5,244 bases of DNA from Sulfurospirillum sp. UBA6810. GTDB taxonomy: Bacteria; Campylobacterota; Campylobacteria; Campylobacterales; Sulfurospirillaceae. The stretch covers positions 1 to 5,244 of the forward strand of contig DKEY01000155.1 of NCBI GenBank assembly GCA_002469305.1, written 5' to 3'. Numbering within the stretch: the first letter of the stretch is position 1; every line of letters starts with the position of its first letter. Position numbers and translations under genes: made by a program. The notes beneath the pieces are model-generated. The model had not been told where the DNA came from and ran no database searches. It saw only the letters and a program-made list of their open reading frames with translations. Of the stretch, positions 5,242 to 5,244 are shown one piece after another.

Positions 5242-5244
5242 ATG
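5242..5244 (+). CDS. start codon of a divergent gene cut off by the window end
   Basis: The last three bases are ATG, preceded by AAGG (5232-5235) with 6-nt spacing and by a good -10 box at 5205-5210. Together these suggest the first codon of a rightward gene. Nothing can be said of its product. A gene divergent from lctP is often a lactate-use enzyme or regulator, but that is a guess. Confidence 0.5.

Overview
The window looks like chromosomal DNA of a Campylobacterota (epsilonproteobacterial) bacterium, of the free-living Sulfurimonas/Arcobacter/Sulfurospirillum kind. The grounds are low GC (about one third by eye), short AT-rich spacers, AAGGA-type ribosome binding sites, TATAAT-like -10 boxes without convincing -35 boxes, and the style of the cold-shock and lactate permease proteins. 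This placement is an inference from style, not from a database search.

Layout: (1) 1-66, the 3' two-thirds of a tRNA-Leu(GAG). (2) 67-723, a long AT-rich stretch with no intact gene. It holds a decayed membrane-protein reading frame (194-502, one in-frame TGA, DoxX-like C-terminal end), two copies of the palindrome TTACATGTAA, and two hairpins. (3) 724-1601, a two-gene unit: a small cold-shock protein whose stop codon overlaps the start of a class I SAM methyltransferase of the METTL21-like (methyltransferase 16) type. (4) 1658-3361, a promoter, an 11-TM sodium:neurotransmitter-symporter-family (NSS) transporter, a small soluble protein of unknown function, and a strong intrinsic terminator. 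(5) 3370-5076 on the minus strand, an L-lactate permease (LctP family) converging on that terminator. (6) 5077-5241, a divergent regulatory region between lctP and a rightward gene of which only the start codon (5242-5244) is inside the window.

The genes do not form one pathway. The transporter and lctP both concern uptake of small organic compounds (probably amino acids and lactate). The cold-shock/methyltransferase pair is probably a nucleic-acid chaperone with a protein-modifying enzyme.

The clearest signal not explained by genes is the perfect 10-bp palindrome TTACATGTAA, which occurs four times (91-100, 520-529, 999-1008, 5159-5168). At about 35% GC, roughly 0.02 copies would be expected by chance. 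One copy lies midway between the two divergent -10 boxes upstream of lctP and overlaps a second inverted repeat, so a transcription-factor operator is the leading reading. I did not find a convincing wholly new system.
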